Assembly (NCBI GenBank): GCA_016290905.1
Contig: JAEEVO010000016.1
Span: 1 to 39,819, forward strand
DNA from: Lachnospiraceae bacterium
GTDB lineage: Bacteria; Bacillota; Clostridia; Lachnospirales; Lachnospiraceae
Direction: 5' to 3'
DNA length: 39,819 bases
Shown: in pieces, positions 30,710-39,499 of the stretch
Layout of the letters: each line of letters opens with the position of its first letter
Numbering within the stretch: position 1 is the stretch's first letter
Translations under genes and position numbers: made by a program
The notes under the pieces: generated by a model
Database searches by the model: none
What the model saw: the letters and a program-made list of their open reading frames with translations, nothing else
Told to the model about the DNA's origin: nothing

Positions 30710-31879
30710 ATGGAATCAACACTCAGAAGAACATGGGCCGAGATAAATCTCGACTCACTGATATATAATTACAAAAAGATACGTGAAAAAACAGGCCCCG
30801 ATGTCAGATTCCTCGGCGTTGTAAAGGCCGACGCCTACGGGCACGGTGCTATCATGGTGGCCAAAGCCCTCGAAGAAAACGGAGCAGACTATCTGGCGGT
30901 CAGCAGCATGGACGAAGCCATGGAGCTGAGGCTTCACGATATTAAGATGCCCATCCTCATCCTCGGACATACGCCGAAGGATCAGGTGGAACGCCTTATC
31001 GACTTTAATATCACGCAGGCTGTCACCTGTAAGGCAAAGGCCGTAGAATACTCCGAAGAAGCTTCGCGCCTGAACAAAACACTTAAAATACACATCAAGG
31101 TAGATACCGGCATGTCAAGACTCGGATATCTCTGTGACGGAGATTTCTTTGAAAACGGAGTACTCGGGATACTTGAAGCTATAAACATGCCCGGACTTGA
31201 AGCTGAAGGCATCTTCACGCACTTTGCCGTATCGGATGAGCCCGGAGATAAATGCAGGGCTTACACCGAACATCAGTTCAAGCTTTTTACGGATGTCATC
31301 AATCACGTTGAAGAAATGTCCGGAAAGAAGTTTCGCTTAAAGCACTGCGCAAACACCGGTGCCGTATCGGAATACCCCAAAACATATCTGGATATGGTAC
31401 GTCCCGGTCTTCTTCTTTATGGATACGGTGAATTCGCAAAAAAAATGGGACTGAAGCCCGTTATGTCCCTTAAAACAAATATCAGTACCATAAAAACATA
31501 CCCCGCAGGCACTGCGATAAGCTACGGCGGGATCTTTGTCACGGACAGCACCACCCGCGTTGGCGTACTCCCTTACGGGTATGCCGACGGCTTCTTCAGA
31601 AGCCTGTCTAACAAGTGCTCGCTTATGACTTCGGCAGGTCCGGCCAAGCAGCTCGGCAAGATATGCATGGATATGTGCATGATCGATGTATCCAACATGC
31701 AGGGCGTGACCGTAGGCTCCGAGATTGAGATCTTCGGTGAGAAGAACCCGATAGAGACCCTGTCCGATATTGCCGGGACCATTCCTTATGAACTGACCTG
31801 TGCCGTAAGCAAACGTGTACCGAGAAGCTACATAAAAGACGGGAAAGTGATAGAAAAGGAATTATTGCTAAGGCTGTAA
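30710..31879 (+). CDS. alr: Alanine racemase
   Basis: The 389-residue protein has the PLP-lysine motif VVKADAYGHGA (about 38-48), RPGLLLYG (about 233-240), and ISYGGIFV with ARL-type C-terminal domain ending (GKICMDMCMIDVS). The catalytic Tyr of the second site lies in ISYGG. It converts L-alanine to D-alanine for peptidoglycan. The gene is monocistronic, flanked by minus-strand genes. GGAGG precedes the start at 30710. A strong hairpin follows, but without a U-run. Confidence 0.96.
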   Translation: MESTLRRTWAEINLDSLIYNYKKIREKTGPDVRFLGVVKADAYGHGAIMVAKALEENGADYLAVSSMDEAMELRLHDIKMPILILGHTPKDQVERLIDFNITQAVTCKAKAVEYSEEASRLNKTLKIHIKVDTGMSRLGYLCDGDFFENGVLGILEAINMPGLEAEGIFTHFAVSDEPGDKCRAYTEHQFKLFTDVINHVEEMSGKKFRLKHCANTGAVSEYPKTYLDMVRPGLLLYGYGEFAKKMGLKPVMSLKTNISTIKTYPAGTAISYGGIFVTDSTTRVGVLPYGYADGFFRSLSNKCSLMTSAGPAKQLGKICMDMCMIDVSNMQGVTVGSEIEIFGEKNPIETLSDIAGTIPYELTCAVSKRVPRSYIKDGKVIEKELLLRL

Positions 31880-31913
31880 ATTTTTACGTGCTATACGTAC
31901 ATTCTTCGGAATT

Positions 31914-31947
31914 AGAGGGGCATGGTTATTTGGCACCATGCCCCTCT
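31914..31947. terminator. Strong hairpin between alr and ABC exporter, no U-run
   Basis: AGAGGGGCATGGT (31914-31926) and its perfect complement (31935-31947) form a 13-bp stem in the convergent gap. Neither strand has a proper U-tract, so it may act as a weak bidirectional terminator or RNA end protector. Confidence 0.6.
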
Positions 31948-31982
31948 CGTAAGGTATAAGTCTATTTATTTTATCGGATAGT

Positions 31983-33704
31983 CTAACCTGCCTGCTGCAT
32001 TTTGTAGTAAAAGCCCTTTTGAGCCATAAGTTCTTCGTGTGTGCCCTGCTCGACTATCTCACCCTCATGGATGACAAGTATCATGTCTGCGTTCATTATG
32101 GTTGAAAGGCGGTGTGCGATAGCAACGATAGTACGTTTCCCTGCCAGCTTATTGATGGCCGCCTGGATCTGACGCTCAGTCTGTACATCCACGGAAGCAG
32201 TCGCTTCATCAAGAATTATGATCGGACTGTTACGCAGTATAGCCCTGGCGATGGCAACTCTCTGCTTCTGGCCACCGGATAGTCTGAGTCCCCGCTCACC
32301 GACCTGGGTCTCATATCCGTCGGGCATAGCCAGGATATCCTCGTGGATATTGGCCGCTTTGGCGGCATTTTCTATTTCTTCACGACTTGCTTCGGGTCTT
32401 GCATAACCGATGTTTTCAGCTATGGAGCCGTTGAACAGGAAGGTGTCCTGAAGCACGGGGGAGATGTTGTGACGGAGGCTTTCCAATGTGACCTTCTTTA
32501 TATCATGGCCGTCTATCAGTATCCGGCCCTCAACAGGATCGTAAAAGCGGGATATCAGCTGTGTGGCTGTGGTTTTTCCAACACCTGTGGGACCTACCAA
32601 TGCTACCATCATACCGGGTTTACATGAGAAAGAAATGTTCCTTAATACCGGGATCTTGTTTTCGTAGTTGAAGGATACGTTTTCGAAGCTTAACGCTCCC
32701 TTTACGTCTTTTAATTCCTCAGCGTCCTTTGCATTCTGAATGGCGGAAGGTGTGGCAAGGATCATGGTTACACGCTCAGCTCCGGCCAATGACTGCTGAA
32801 GGCTTTCAAGCAGGTTGGCAAGTCCCGAGACGGGTGCATAGAACAGTGCAAGATACAGTAAAAATGCTACTATGTCGGCTATGCTTATCTGCCCGCTGTA
32901 TGCAAGGTAACCGCCGTAAAAAACTACAATGACTGTGCCTATTGAAGAAAGCAGTTCAACGCAGGGATGGAATATCGCACTGGCTTTTAATGCACGGAGC
33001 ATAGCTATTACCTGTTCGAAGCTTTTCTTACGCACACGTTCGCCTTCATAGGCTTCCTGTCCGAAGGCCTGTATCTCGTGAAGTCCCGAGAGGCTGTCCT
33101 GAAGCTGTGCATTCAGGTCTCCCATAACCTTCTGTGAAGCCCTGAAGTATGGGCGCACTATTTTTGCGAATATGACACCGGATATCAGGATAAGCGGGAT
33201 GGGACAGCAAGTGACCAGAGCCAGCTTCCAGTTGATTGAAAGAAGTATTATAAGTACTCCGAGAAATGTCACAAAATTAGTGATCAGTTCGGGGATCATA
33301 TGGGCATAGAGAAGCTCGAAGTCACGGGTATCGTTTACCACTCTGCTCATAAGGTCGCCGGTCTGCTTGTCATGGAAGAATCCGAGATCGAGGCTCTGAA
33401 GCTTGTTGTACAGACGGCTCCTCAGGTCGCCTACGAGGTACCATGCCGCTCTATGTGCAAGGTAATTGCTCAAGAACCTGAATAAGACTCTCAGCAGATA
33501 AAGTCCCAGCAGCAATAATGCCAGCCATTTAACGGAAGTCAGTCCTTCGTCATCCAGTCCGTTTTCCACCAACGATGTCATGGCCGAGAGCACCTTTGGT
33601 GCAGACAGGTTTACCACTGTCAAACTGAAGGTTGACAATATCGCGATGATATAAAGCCCTTTGTACCGGGCGGCTTCCTTTGTCAGTTCCCAGAGCGTTT
33701 TCAT
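31983..33704 (-). CDS. ABC exporter half-transporter, MsbA/MDR-like
   Basis: The 573-residue protein has a six-helix exporter domain (about 20-305) and an ATPase domain with Walker A GPTGVGKTT, Q-loop region SPVLQDTFLF, signature LSGGQKQR and Walker B IIILDEATASVD. It is a homodimer or heterodimer exporter of lipids or drugs; substrate unknown. I start it at 33704, where AAAGGAG is 8 bases upstream; the ATG at 33740 lacks a site. The neighbouring regulator and the second exporter suggest a stress- or drug-export locus. Confidence 0.92.
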   Translation of the reverse strand: MKTLWELTKEAARYKGLYIIAILSTFSLTVVNLSAPKVLSAMTSLVENGLDDEGLTSVKWLALLLLGLYLLRVLFRFLSNYLAHRAAWYLVGDLRSRLYNKLQSLDLGFFHDKQTGDLMSRVVNDTRDFELLYAHMIPELITNFVTFLGVLIILLSINWKLALVTCCPIPLILISGVIFAKIVRPYFRASQKVMGDLNAQLQDSLSGLHEIQAFGQEAYEGERVRKKSFEQVIAMLRALKASAIFHPCVELLSSIGTVIVVFYGGYLAYSGQISIADIVAFLLYLALFYAPVSGLANLLESLQQSLAGAERVTMILATPSAIQNAKDAEELKDVKGALSFENVSFNYENKIPVLRNISFSCKPGMMVALVGPTGVGKTTATQLISRFYDPVEGRILIDGHDIKKVTLESLRHNISPVLQDTFLFNGSIAENIGYARPEASREEIENAAKAANIHEDILAMPDGYETQVGERGLRLSGGQKQRVAIARAILRNSPIIILDEATASVDVQTERQIQAAINKLAGKRTIVAIAHRLSTIMNADMILVIHEGEIVEQGTHEELMAQKGFYYKMQQAG

Positions 33705-33820
33705 TAGGGACTCCTTTCTTTCAAGCAGAGGTTTTTTCACAATTAAGTATATAAAACATTAAATTATTTAGAAATGGATTATTTTGTTATTTGAAATGCA
33801 AATGATGTTCCGAATGAAAA

Positions 33821-33846
33821 ATCCGGTGCCCCATATGACACCGGAT
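33821..33846 (-). terminator. Terminator after HTH-TPR regulator
   Basis: ATCCGGTG/CACCGGAT is followed on the minus strand by TTTTTC, directly after the regulator stop at 33854. Confidence 0.85.
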
Positions 33847-33853
33847 CTGTAAT

Positions 33854-34927
33854 TTATTGGTTGTAATAATATTCCCACAGCTCGTTTATCTCGGGATCGT
33901 TAATGAATTTCAGCATAGTCTTCATGCTTTCTTCCGCACTGTCCCCCAATATGTCACGAAATAAGACTGACATTCCTTCGGGAATGTCAAAGACAAATCC
34001 TCCGATTCCGTAATTCGGTGCGGAATCAAATCTCTTTGTATAGTATACCGTCTTCTTTATCAGATCTACTGCCGCATCCCTGTCTCCCGTTTTTAAAGAA
34101 GCATAAGAAAGAAGTATGCATGCCATCGCATATCCTTTGTCGATAAAACTGATAGTATCTTTTTCAAACAGTCCGTCCATCAGTTCCAATGACGTACCGA
34201 GCAGTTTCTTTGCTTTGGAAAATTTGTTTTCCGCACACAGTACAGCCGTATAGCCAAGCATGGAATTACACAGCTTACCATATCCAAAAAGCATTCCCTG
34301 AATAAGATACGGGGCAGCCTCCTTCTGTTTGTTAAGATATAAAGCCATGGTCAGTCCGATATCATCGCTGAACATCCCGTTAGGGTTATGCTCTTTGATC
34401 AGATCGACTGCCTTTTCGTATTCTTCTATAAGGCAGTATACCATTGACATGCTGCCCAGAATAGTTTCTTCACTTATACACGGATTAGTGTTCTGATCTA
34501 TCAGTATCCTTGCCTGTTCATATAATTCCAGGGCTCTGCGGCATTCTGCTTCGTTCCCGGCTCCGACACCAAAGAAGCTGTAAATCCCGGCACATGAATT
34601 TACGGCTGTAAAAGAATTCGGATATTTTTTAAGTAATTTCTCCGCTTCCTTTAATGCCTCACGATCGTAATTACGGCACATCTCTTCCATCCTGTCAATG
34701 GTCGACTTAATGTGGTTGTCCTTCATCTTATAACCAAGCAGCACATCCACCGAAGTGTTGAAGAAATCCGCAAGCTCCACTATCAGGCTTATATCGGGTA
34801 CCGACAGCCCGGATTCCCATTTGTGTACCGCACCCGTGGTAACTCCCATGACCTCCGCCAGCTGCTCCTGTGTTAAGCGGTGCTCTTTTCTAAATTTTCT
34901 GATGTTTTCTGATAGCTTGATTTCCAT
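33854..34927 (-). CDS. HTH (XRE) regulator with TPR-like C-terminal region
   Basis: The 357-residue protein has an N-terminal XRE helix-turn-helix (LSENIRKFRKEHRLTQEQL, then VTTGAVHKWESG..VPD). A long helical region resembling TPR repeats follows (about 85-345, for example EAEKLLKKYPNSFTAVNSCAG and EEYEKAVDLIKEHNP). Such proteins resemble RRNPP-type or other peptide- or ligand-responsive regulators; a peptide ligand is not shown. It lies between two ABC exporter genes and may control one or both. I start it at 34927, with AAAGGAAA upstream. Confidence 0.87.
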   Translation of the reverse strand: MEIKLSENIRKFRKEHRLTQEQLAEVMGVTTGAVHKWESGLSVPDISLIVELADFFNTSVDVLLGYKMKDNHIKSTIDRMEEMCRNYDREALKEAEKLLKKYPNSFTAVNSCAGIYSFFGVGAGNEAECRRALELYEQARILIDQNTNPCISEETILGSMSMVYCLIEEYEKAVDLIKEHNPNGMFSDDIGLTMALYLNKQKEAAPYLIQGMLFGYGKLCNSMLGYTAVLCAENKFSKAKKLLGTSLELMDGLFEKDTISFIDKGYAMACILLSYASLKTGDRDAAVDLIKKTVYYTKRFDSAPNYGIGGFVFDIPEGMSVLFRDILGDSAEESMKTMLKFINDPEINELWEYYYNQ

Positions 34928-35006
34928 GTTGGGTTTCCTTTCTTGATGGGGGGATTTCACCTCATCCGTCGTAATGCCGTTAAGATAAACTTTGTTTGAT
35001 TTGCTG

Positions 35007-35066
35007 AGTCTCTGCTTGTCATCCTAAGTCTCTGCTTGTCATCCTAAGTCTCTGCTTGTCATCCTG
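35007..35066. repeat. Three tandem 20-bp units
   Basis: AGTCTCTGCTTGTCATCCTA at 35007-35026 is repeated exactly at 35027-35046 and again at 35047-35066, where the last base is G. The last unit leads directly into a full GTCATTCTGAGCG-type element. The unit contains that element's left end, TGTCATCCT. Confidence 0.92.
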
Positions 35067-35128
35067 AGCGTTAGCGAAGGATCTTATACCATACAGATTA
35101 AGGATTCTTCGCTTCGCTCAGAATGACA
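35057..35128. repeat. GTCATTCTGAGCG-family palindromic repeat, copy 6
   Basis: It is full length, from TGTCATCCTGAGCGTTAGCG to CGCTTCGCTCAGAATGACA, between the regulator and the second ABC exporter gene. Confidence 0.9.
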
Positions 35129-35212
35129 CTAACCAAACTACATCGCAGTCCTCAACTTTAGGTGAAGGCTTTGGCACTGACATTTGCGACATTCCTCAAA
35201 GGGAGGGCTGTA

Positions 35213-36931
35213 TTACTGTGATACGGTATATAATGCGCGGAAGTATCCGTTTGCATCCATCAGTTCGTCAAATGTGCCGAACTCTTCCACTCTGCCTTCC
35301 TTTAAAACAAGTATTCCGTCATATCTTTTGAGCAGCCCTTCCTCAAGAGAGTGTGTGACTACGATACGGGTAATGCCGTCCAGATCCAGTATATCGTTTG
35401 ATACCTGCCAAGCGGTCCGGGCATCAAGAGCTGCAGTTGCTTCATCCGCAAGCAGTACGGAAGACTTTTTAAGCAGGCTTCTTGCAATCGATATTCTCTG
35501 TTTCTCGCCGCCCGAGAGTCCGCAGCCGTTCTCTCCGCAAAGAGTATCTTCGCCTCTTTTTTTGATAAGCTCGTCCAGATGCGCATGCTCAATAGCCTTG
35601 TCAAGCTCTGTCTTAGGGAAATCCCTGAACATAGTCACGTTATCTCTTATGGAGGAATTGAACACGAATACGTTCTGCTGGATAACGGAGATGCATTCAT
35701 AAAGCGACTCCGCTTTAATGTTTTTGAGATTCTTACCGTCCACACAGATATTTCCGTTATAGTTTGTATTTGAAGCCATTAACAGATTCAGCAGTGTGGA
35801 CTTGCCGCTTCCGCTGGCACCTACTATCGCATAAGCTTTCCCTGCATCAAATTTTGCGGATATGCCATGAAGTATCTCCTTCTCGTTATCATAGCCGAAG
35901 CTTACATTTTCGAGAGTTATCTCATCATTTACTGCGGTAACCTCTTCGGTACCGGTTGATTCGTTATTCTGCGATAATGCATCTGCTAGCTTTTGTACAA
36001 GCCCTAATGATGCCTTTCTTCCGGCAAGCAGACCGGGCAGAGACGCCATAGGCTGAATCATGAAATTCATCAGGTTCACGAACATCATGACTGTACCCGT
36101 AGTTATGTCAGACCCTGAAAGTATAAGAGCTGTTCCGGCAATGAATACGCCCGATTGTGCAAGCATACTCGCCATGGCTCCTATCATCCCGACTATAGTC
36201 CTTATACGTTCTCTTGAAAATTTGGAACCCTCAAGCTCCTTGTTTTCAGCTGCAAACATCTTAAAAATTTCTTTCTCGGCCTTAAAGCTTTTAACAACGG
36301 AAAATCCTCCCAAACAGTCGGTAAGTACCGCTGTAAAATTCTTATTTCTATCGGAAACCGTTTTTTCCGCGCCCACTATTCTTTTACCTGTGATTATGGA
36401 TGCTATAAGGGGAAGGAGCGTAACTCCGACAGCTATTGCCGTAAGCAGCGGTGAGTATACTATCATAAGCGTGATCGAGCCGAAAAACATTACCGACATA
36501 TTAAAAATCGAAAGCAGCTTGGACAGATAATTTGCTTCTATGCTCGTTGCATCGTTGGTAAGTGCCGAAAGGTAAGTTGCCGTGCTTTCATCGCGGAAGG
36601 TTGAAATGCCTTTATCCATCAACTTTTCAAATGCCTTGTTCTTATACTGTGTCATCGCCCTTCTGATAAAAGCCGGACGTGTTATATAATCCAGCATGAA
36701 CGATATTACCATCAGTATAAGGAACCCTCCGAACAATATCAGATCTGTTGCAAAAGATTTTGCACCCGGTACACCGGAAGCCGTATCGATCAACTGCTTT
36801 AGCAGCCAGGATAATATCAGCCCTCCGAAGCCCGAAAAGAAGGCTGAAAATGCCGCTAAGCCAAATAACAGTTTATTGCGGTAGAAGAACTGTCCGCAAA
36901 GCTCTTTAAATAATGTTTTTTCTTTTTTCAT
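35213..36931 (-). CDS. ABC exporter half-transporter
   Basis: The 572-residue protein has a six-helix exporter domain (about 15-305) and an ATPase domain with Walker A GASGSGKST, signature LSGGEKQR and Walker B VLLADEATAALD. It is not a close copy of the exporter at 31983-33704. The two are separated by the regulator gene, so a heterodimer is possible but not indicated by coupling. The start at 36931 follows CGGAGG. A near-ideal promoter lies at 37026-37054. Confidence 0.92.
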   Translation of the reverse strand: MKKEKTLFKELCGQFFYRNKLLFGLAAFSAFFSGFGGLILSWLLKQLIDTASGVPGAKSFATDLILFGGFLILMVISFMLDYITRPAFIRRAMTQYKNKAFEKLMDKGISTFRDESTATYLSALTNDATSIEANYLSKLLSIFNMSVMFFGSITLMIVYSPLLTAIAVGVTLLPLIASIITGKRIVGAEKTVSDRNKNFTAVLTDCLGGFSVVKSFKAEKEIFKMFAAENKELEGSKFSRERIRTIVGMIGAMASMLAQSGVFIAGTALILSGSDITTGTVMMFVNLMNFMIQPMASLPGLLAGRKASLGLVQKLADALSQNNESTGTEEVTAVNDEITLENVSFGYDNEKEILHGISAKFDAGKAYAIVGASGSGKSTLLNLLMASNTNYNGNICVDGKNLKNIKAESLYECISVIQQNVFVFNSSIRDNVTMFRDFPKTELDKAIEHAHLDELIKKRGEDTLCGENGCGLSGGEKQRISIARSLLKKSSVLLADEATAALDARTAWQVSNDILDLDGITRIVVTHSLEEGLLKRYDGILVLKEGRVEEFGTFDELMDANGYFRALYTVSQ

Positions 36932-37025
36932 GGTCTATTCCTCCGAAACAGGTTTATTATGGCTTTATCATAACCCCTGCCGGGAGGAAATTCCACACAT
37001 TGTCAGTACTGTTAGAATAGTATTT

Positions 37026-37054
37026 ATTATACTATTAGTATATTTTTAGGTCAA
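37026..37054 (-). promoter_or_regulatory. Strong promoter with internal palindrome for ABC exporter
   Basis: On the minus strand TTGACC (37049-37054) and TATAAT (37026-37031) are 17 bases apart. An inverted repeat ATACT-AAT-AGTAT occupies the spacer and -10 region (37029-37041), and further TACTATT/AACAGTA sequence follows. It could be a repressor operator. Confidence 0.7.
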
Positions 37055-37120
37055 GCACCTCTTAAACCCTTCCGTTAAATGCATTTACAATCTCCTCTTA
37101 AGCCCTCCGTTAAGCCCGAT

Positions 37121-37148
37121 AAAAAATCCCGGTGCATGGCACCGGGAT
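37121..37148 (-). terminator. Terminator of the small membrane peptide gene
   Basis: A 10-bp stem ATCCCGGTGC with its complement is followed on the minus strand by TTTTTT (37121-37126), about 20 bases past the small gene's stop. Confidence 0.88.
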
Positions 37149-37165
37149 AGAACCTCTAACTTATG

Positions 37166-37285
37166 TTATCTATTCAAGATTTTTCCTCTAAAGAAATAAA
37201 CAGCGGCGGGGATACTGCAGATTAAAACACCCACTAACATTATGTTACGAATAAGCTTCGTAAGAAAACGTAAACCTTTTTTCAC
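37166..37285 (-). CDS. 39-residue single-pass membrane peptide, GTG start
   Basis: I translated this small frame directly: GTG at 37285, GGGAGG 8 bases upstream, stop TAA at 37166. The product begins with a basic segment (KKGLRFLTKLIRN), has a hydrophobic core MLVGVLICSIPAAVYFF, and ends RGKILNR, so it should span the membrane once. It is bounded by a promoter-like TTGTAA-17-TATGCT (37321-37349) and a clear terminator (37121-37148), giving a self-contained unit. I recognise no family. Candidates are a stress peptide or a type I toxin-like peptide; no antisense RNA is evident. Confidence 0.65.
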   Translation of the reverse strand: MKKGLRFLTKLIRNIMLVGVLICSIPAAVYFFRGKILNR

Positions 37286-37320
37286 AATCTTAACCTCCCA
37301 CAAAATAATTCACGCTAATC

Positions 37321-37349
37321 AGCATATCATGAATTGGCTTTTTTTACAA
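37321..37349 (-). promoter_or_regulatory. Promoter-like sequence for small membrane peptide
   Basis: On the minus strand TTGTAA (37344-37349) and TATGCT (37321-37326) are 17 bases apart, about 36 bases before the GTG start. The -10 match is moderate. Confidence 0.5.
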
Positions 37350-37397
37350 GATATATGTTCGAGAAATCGTCTGGAAATCTAAACTCTTAAACGCACA

Positions 37398-37625
37398 GGG
37401 AGGAGCATGGTGATTGGTCTCCCCTGCATACTTTCGCTCCGCGCGACGTTTTTGCATGATTAAGAGGACTGAATCTGCTTTAGCAGTTTCAGTCCTCTTG
37501 CAAAAATGTCGATAAGGATTTTGCGTACTTTACATACAAAAGGAGAAGTCAGATGCACCTTAATATTTGATGGTCTCGCAAAATCCGCCTCCGTATGCAG
37601 GGGAGACAATTACCATGTCCCTCCC
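37398..37625. other. Large three-way-junction inverted-repeat element
   Basis: The 37286-37704 gap has no gene but holds this element. Outer arms 37398-37431 and 37593-37625 pair along 33 positions with one bulge and one mismatch, including the perfect core GTCTCCCCTGCATAC. Inside, a long hairpin lies at 37444-37511 (CGACGTTTTTGC/GCAAAAATGTCG around AAGAGGACTGAA and its complement, loop TTTA). A second stem GGATTTTGCG/CGCAAAATCC spans 37516-37525 and 37577-37586. It may be a structured RNA or a MITE-like element. Confidence 0.8.
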
Positions 37626-37657
37626 GTACGATATCAGAATTAAATTCCCCCAACAAA

Positions 37658-37685
37658 AAAACCTGTCAAAGTGGCAGGTTTTTCG
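37658..37685 (-). terminator. Terminator after rplA
   Basis: AAAAACCTG/CAGGTTTTT forms a stem. On the minus strand the T-run TTTTTTT follows, about 20 bases past the rplA stop. Confidence 0.85.
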
Positions 37686-37704
37686 CTAAAAATTCTAAGC
37701 TTTA

Positions 37705-38403
37705 TCAAAGTGCATTTATCTTTGCTGCATTTAACTTAATTCCGGGGCCCATCGATGAAGCAATGGTAGCGCTCTTAATATACTGTCCCTTTGCTGCTGC
37801 GGGCTTTGCCTTGATAAGTGCTCCGATGAGAGTGTTAAGGTTGTCGGAAAGCTGCTCCTCTGTGAAGCTCTTCTTTCCGATAGGGCAGTGAACGATGTTT
37901 GTCTTGTCAAGACGATACTCGATCTTACCTGCTTTAATATCCTTTACGGCACCTGCTACATCCATTGTAACAGTTCCTGCCTTGGGGTTGGGCATTAAAC
38001 CCTTAGGTCCGAGAACACGTCCTAAACGTCCTACAACACCCATCATATCAGGTGTAGCAACAACTACGTCGAACTCAAACCATCCATCATTCTGAATCTT
38101 AGGAATAAGCTCATCTCCGCCTACGTAATCAGCACCTGCTGCCTCAGCCTCCTGAACCTTCGGTCCCTTAGCGAAAACAAGTACTCTTACCTTCTTGCCT
38201 GTTCCGTGAGGCAAAACTACGGCGCCACGGATCTGCTGATCTGCATGACGTCCGTCAAGACCCATACGGAAATGTGCTTCAATTGTCTCATCAAATTTTG
38301 CAACTGCTGTTTTCTTTACAAGTGCGCAAGCATCTGCGACCTCATACTGTGCTGTCTTATCTACGAGCTTTGCAGCCTCGTTATATTTCTTTCCTCTTTT
38401 CAT
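37705..38403 (-). CDS. rplA: Ribosomal protein L1
   Basis: The 232-residue protein is a full-length L1: [14 protein letters not shown] start, [17 protein letters not shown] in the middle, and the [21 protein letters not shown] signature (about 124-144). L1 binds 23S rRNA at the L1 stalk and can repress its own operon. I start it at 38403, where AGGAGG precedes ATG; the longer frame to 38454 has no ribosome site. It lies 64 bases after rplK. A terminator follows it, and rplJ-rplL do not follow. Confidence 0.98.
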   Translation of the reverse strand: MKRGKKYNEAAKLVDKTAQYEVADACALVKKTAVAKFDETIEAHFRMGLDGRHADQQIRGAVVLPHGTGKKVRVLVFAKGPKVQEAEAAGADYVGGDELIPKIQNDGWFEFDVVVATPDMMGVVGRLGRVLGPKGLMPNPKAGTVTMDVAGAVKDIKAGKIEYRLDKTNIVHCPIGKKSFTEEQLSDNLNTLIGALIKAKPAAAKGQYIKSATIASSMGPGIKLNAAKINAL

Positions 38404-38467
38404 TATAACCTCCTGGTGGTAATATCGGACTTCTGAGTCCTTCCACTTTAGCAATTAGTGTATTTTA

Positions 38468-38893
38468 TTAATCCTCAACTACGATTCCCATGCTTCTCGC
38501 TGTTCCGGCGATCATGCTGGTAGCTGCCTCGATACTAGCCGCATTAAGGTCGGGCATCTTCTTCTCGGCAATCTTCTGAACCTCTGAACGCTTGATGGTA
38601 GCCACTTTGTTCTTGTTGGGCTGACCTGAAGCCTTCTTTAAGTTGCAAGCCTTCTTTAAAAGCACTGCTGCGGGAGGAGTCTTTGTAATGAAGCTGAAGC
38701 TTCTGTCTGCATATACAGTGATGACAACGGGAATGATAAGGTCTCCCTGATCTGCTGTTCTTGCGTTAAACTCCTTAGTAAACTGCACAATGTTTACACC
38801 ATGCTGTCCAAGCGCGGGACCTACGGGAGGTGCCGGTGTTGCCTTTCCAGCCGGAATCTGTAATTTGATATAACCAGTAACTTTCTTAGCCAT
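38468..38893 (-). CDS. rplK: Ribosomal protein L11
   Basis: The 141-residue L11 has the usual start [29 protein letters not shown]-type N-terminus, shown here by [19 protein letters not shown], and a C-terminal domain ending [10 protein letters not shown]. It forms the GTPase-associated centre with 23S rRNA and is the site of thiostrepton action. It is the third gene after secE and nusG. Confidence 0.98.
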   Translation of the reverse strand: MAKKVTGYIKLQIPAGKATPAPPVGPALGQHGVNIVQFTKEFNARTADQGDLIIPVVITVYADRSFSFITKTPPAAVLLKKACNLKKASGQPNKNKVATIKRSEVQKIAEKKMPDLNAASIEAATSMIAGTARSMGIVVED

Positions 38894-38931
38894 TTTAATC
38901 CTCGATTCTGCGTAACATACGCTTTAAATTC

Positions 38932-39450
38932 TTATAAATCTGTTCTGACATCCGTGAAACCTATCTCAACGGGTGTCTCCCTGCCAAATACATCGATGCT
39001 TATCGTAACAGTCTGCTTGCTCTCATTTATCATCCTTACGACACCCTGATAATTCTCCCAGGCACCTGCCGTAACGGTGACGGTATCACCTACTTCAAAG
39101 TCAAGCATTATCTCTTCATCGGCTACTCCCATGGCCTTCATTTCTTCCTCGGTAAGCGGAACCGGCTTTGATCCGGGTCCTACGAAACCGGTAACACCTC
39201 TGGTATTCCTGACAACATACCAGGTATTGTCGTTCATGACCATGTTTAAAAGCACATAACCGGGAAATAACTTTTTCTGAACTTTCTTCTTGACACCGTT
39301 CCTGATCTCGGTAACGTCCTGAAGCGGTACCGAAACCTCAAGGATCTGATCCTGAAGTCCTCTGTTCTCGATAGTTTTCTCAATATTTGCCTTCACCTTA
39401 TTTTCATACCCTGAATAAGTATGAACCACATACCAGTTAGCTTCTGCCAT
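38932..39450 (-). CDS. nusG: Transcription termination/antitermination factor NusG
   Basis: The 172-residue NusG has the N-terminal NGN domain (WYVVHTYSGYENKVKANIE, about 6-24; LFPGYVLLNM, about 61-70) and a C-terminal KOW domain (FEVGDTVTVTAGAWENYQGVV, about 118-138). It binds RNA polymerase and modulates pausing and termination. It lies 49 bases after secE. The start at 39450 has a weak upstream site (GGAGTAAAAT). Confidence 0.97.
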   Translation of the reverse strand: MAEANWYVVHTYSGYENKVKANIEKTIENRGLQDQILEVSVPLQDVTEIRNGVKKKVQKKLFPGYVLLNMVMNDNTWYVVRNTRGVTGFVGPGSKPVPLTEEEMKAMGVADEEIMLDFEVGDTVTVTAGAWENYQGVVRMINESKQTVTISIDVFGRETPVEIGFTDVRTDL

Positions 39451-39499
39451 ATTTTACTCCATTCCTGTCTGCGATTTAAATACGACGTAACAATAACAA

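Noticed and set aside
35007-35066. Tandem 20-bp repeats as a CRISPR array
   Set aside because: Units are contiguous with no spacers, and no cas genes are near.
37398-37625. Interpretation of the element as SRP RNA, 6S RNA or a T-box
   Set aside because: I found neither the SRP GGTGCTGTT-type tetraloop region, the single long bubble helix of 6S RNA, nor a T-box GGTGG sequence with terminator.
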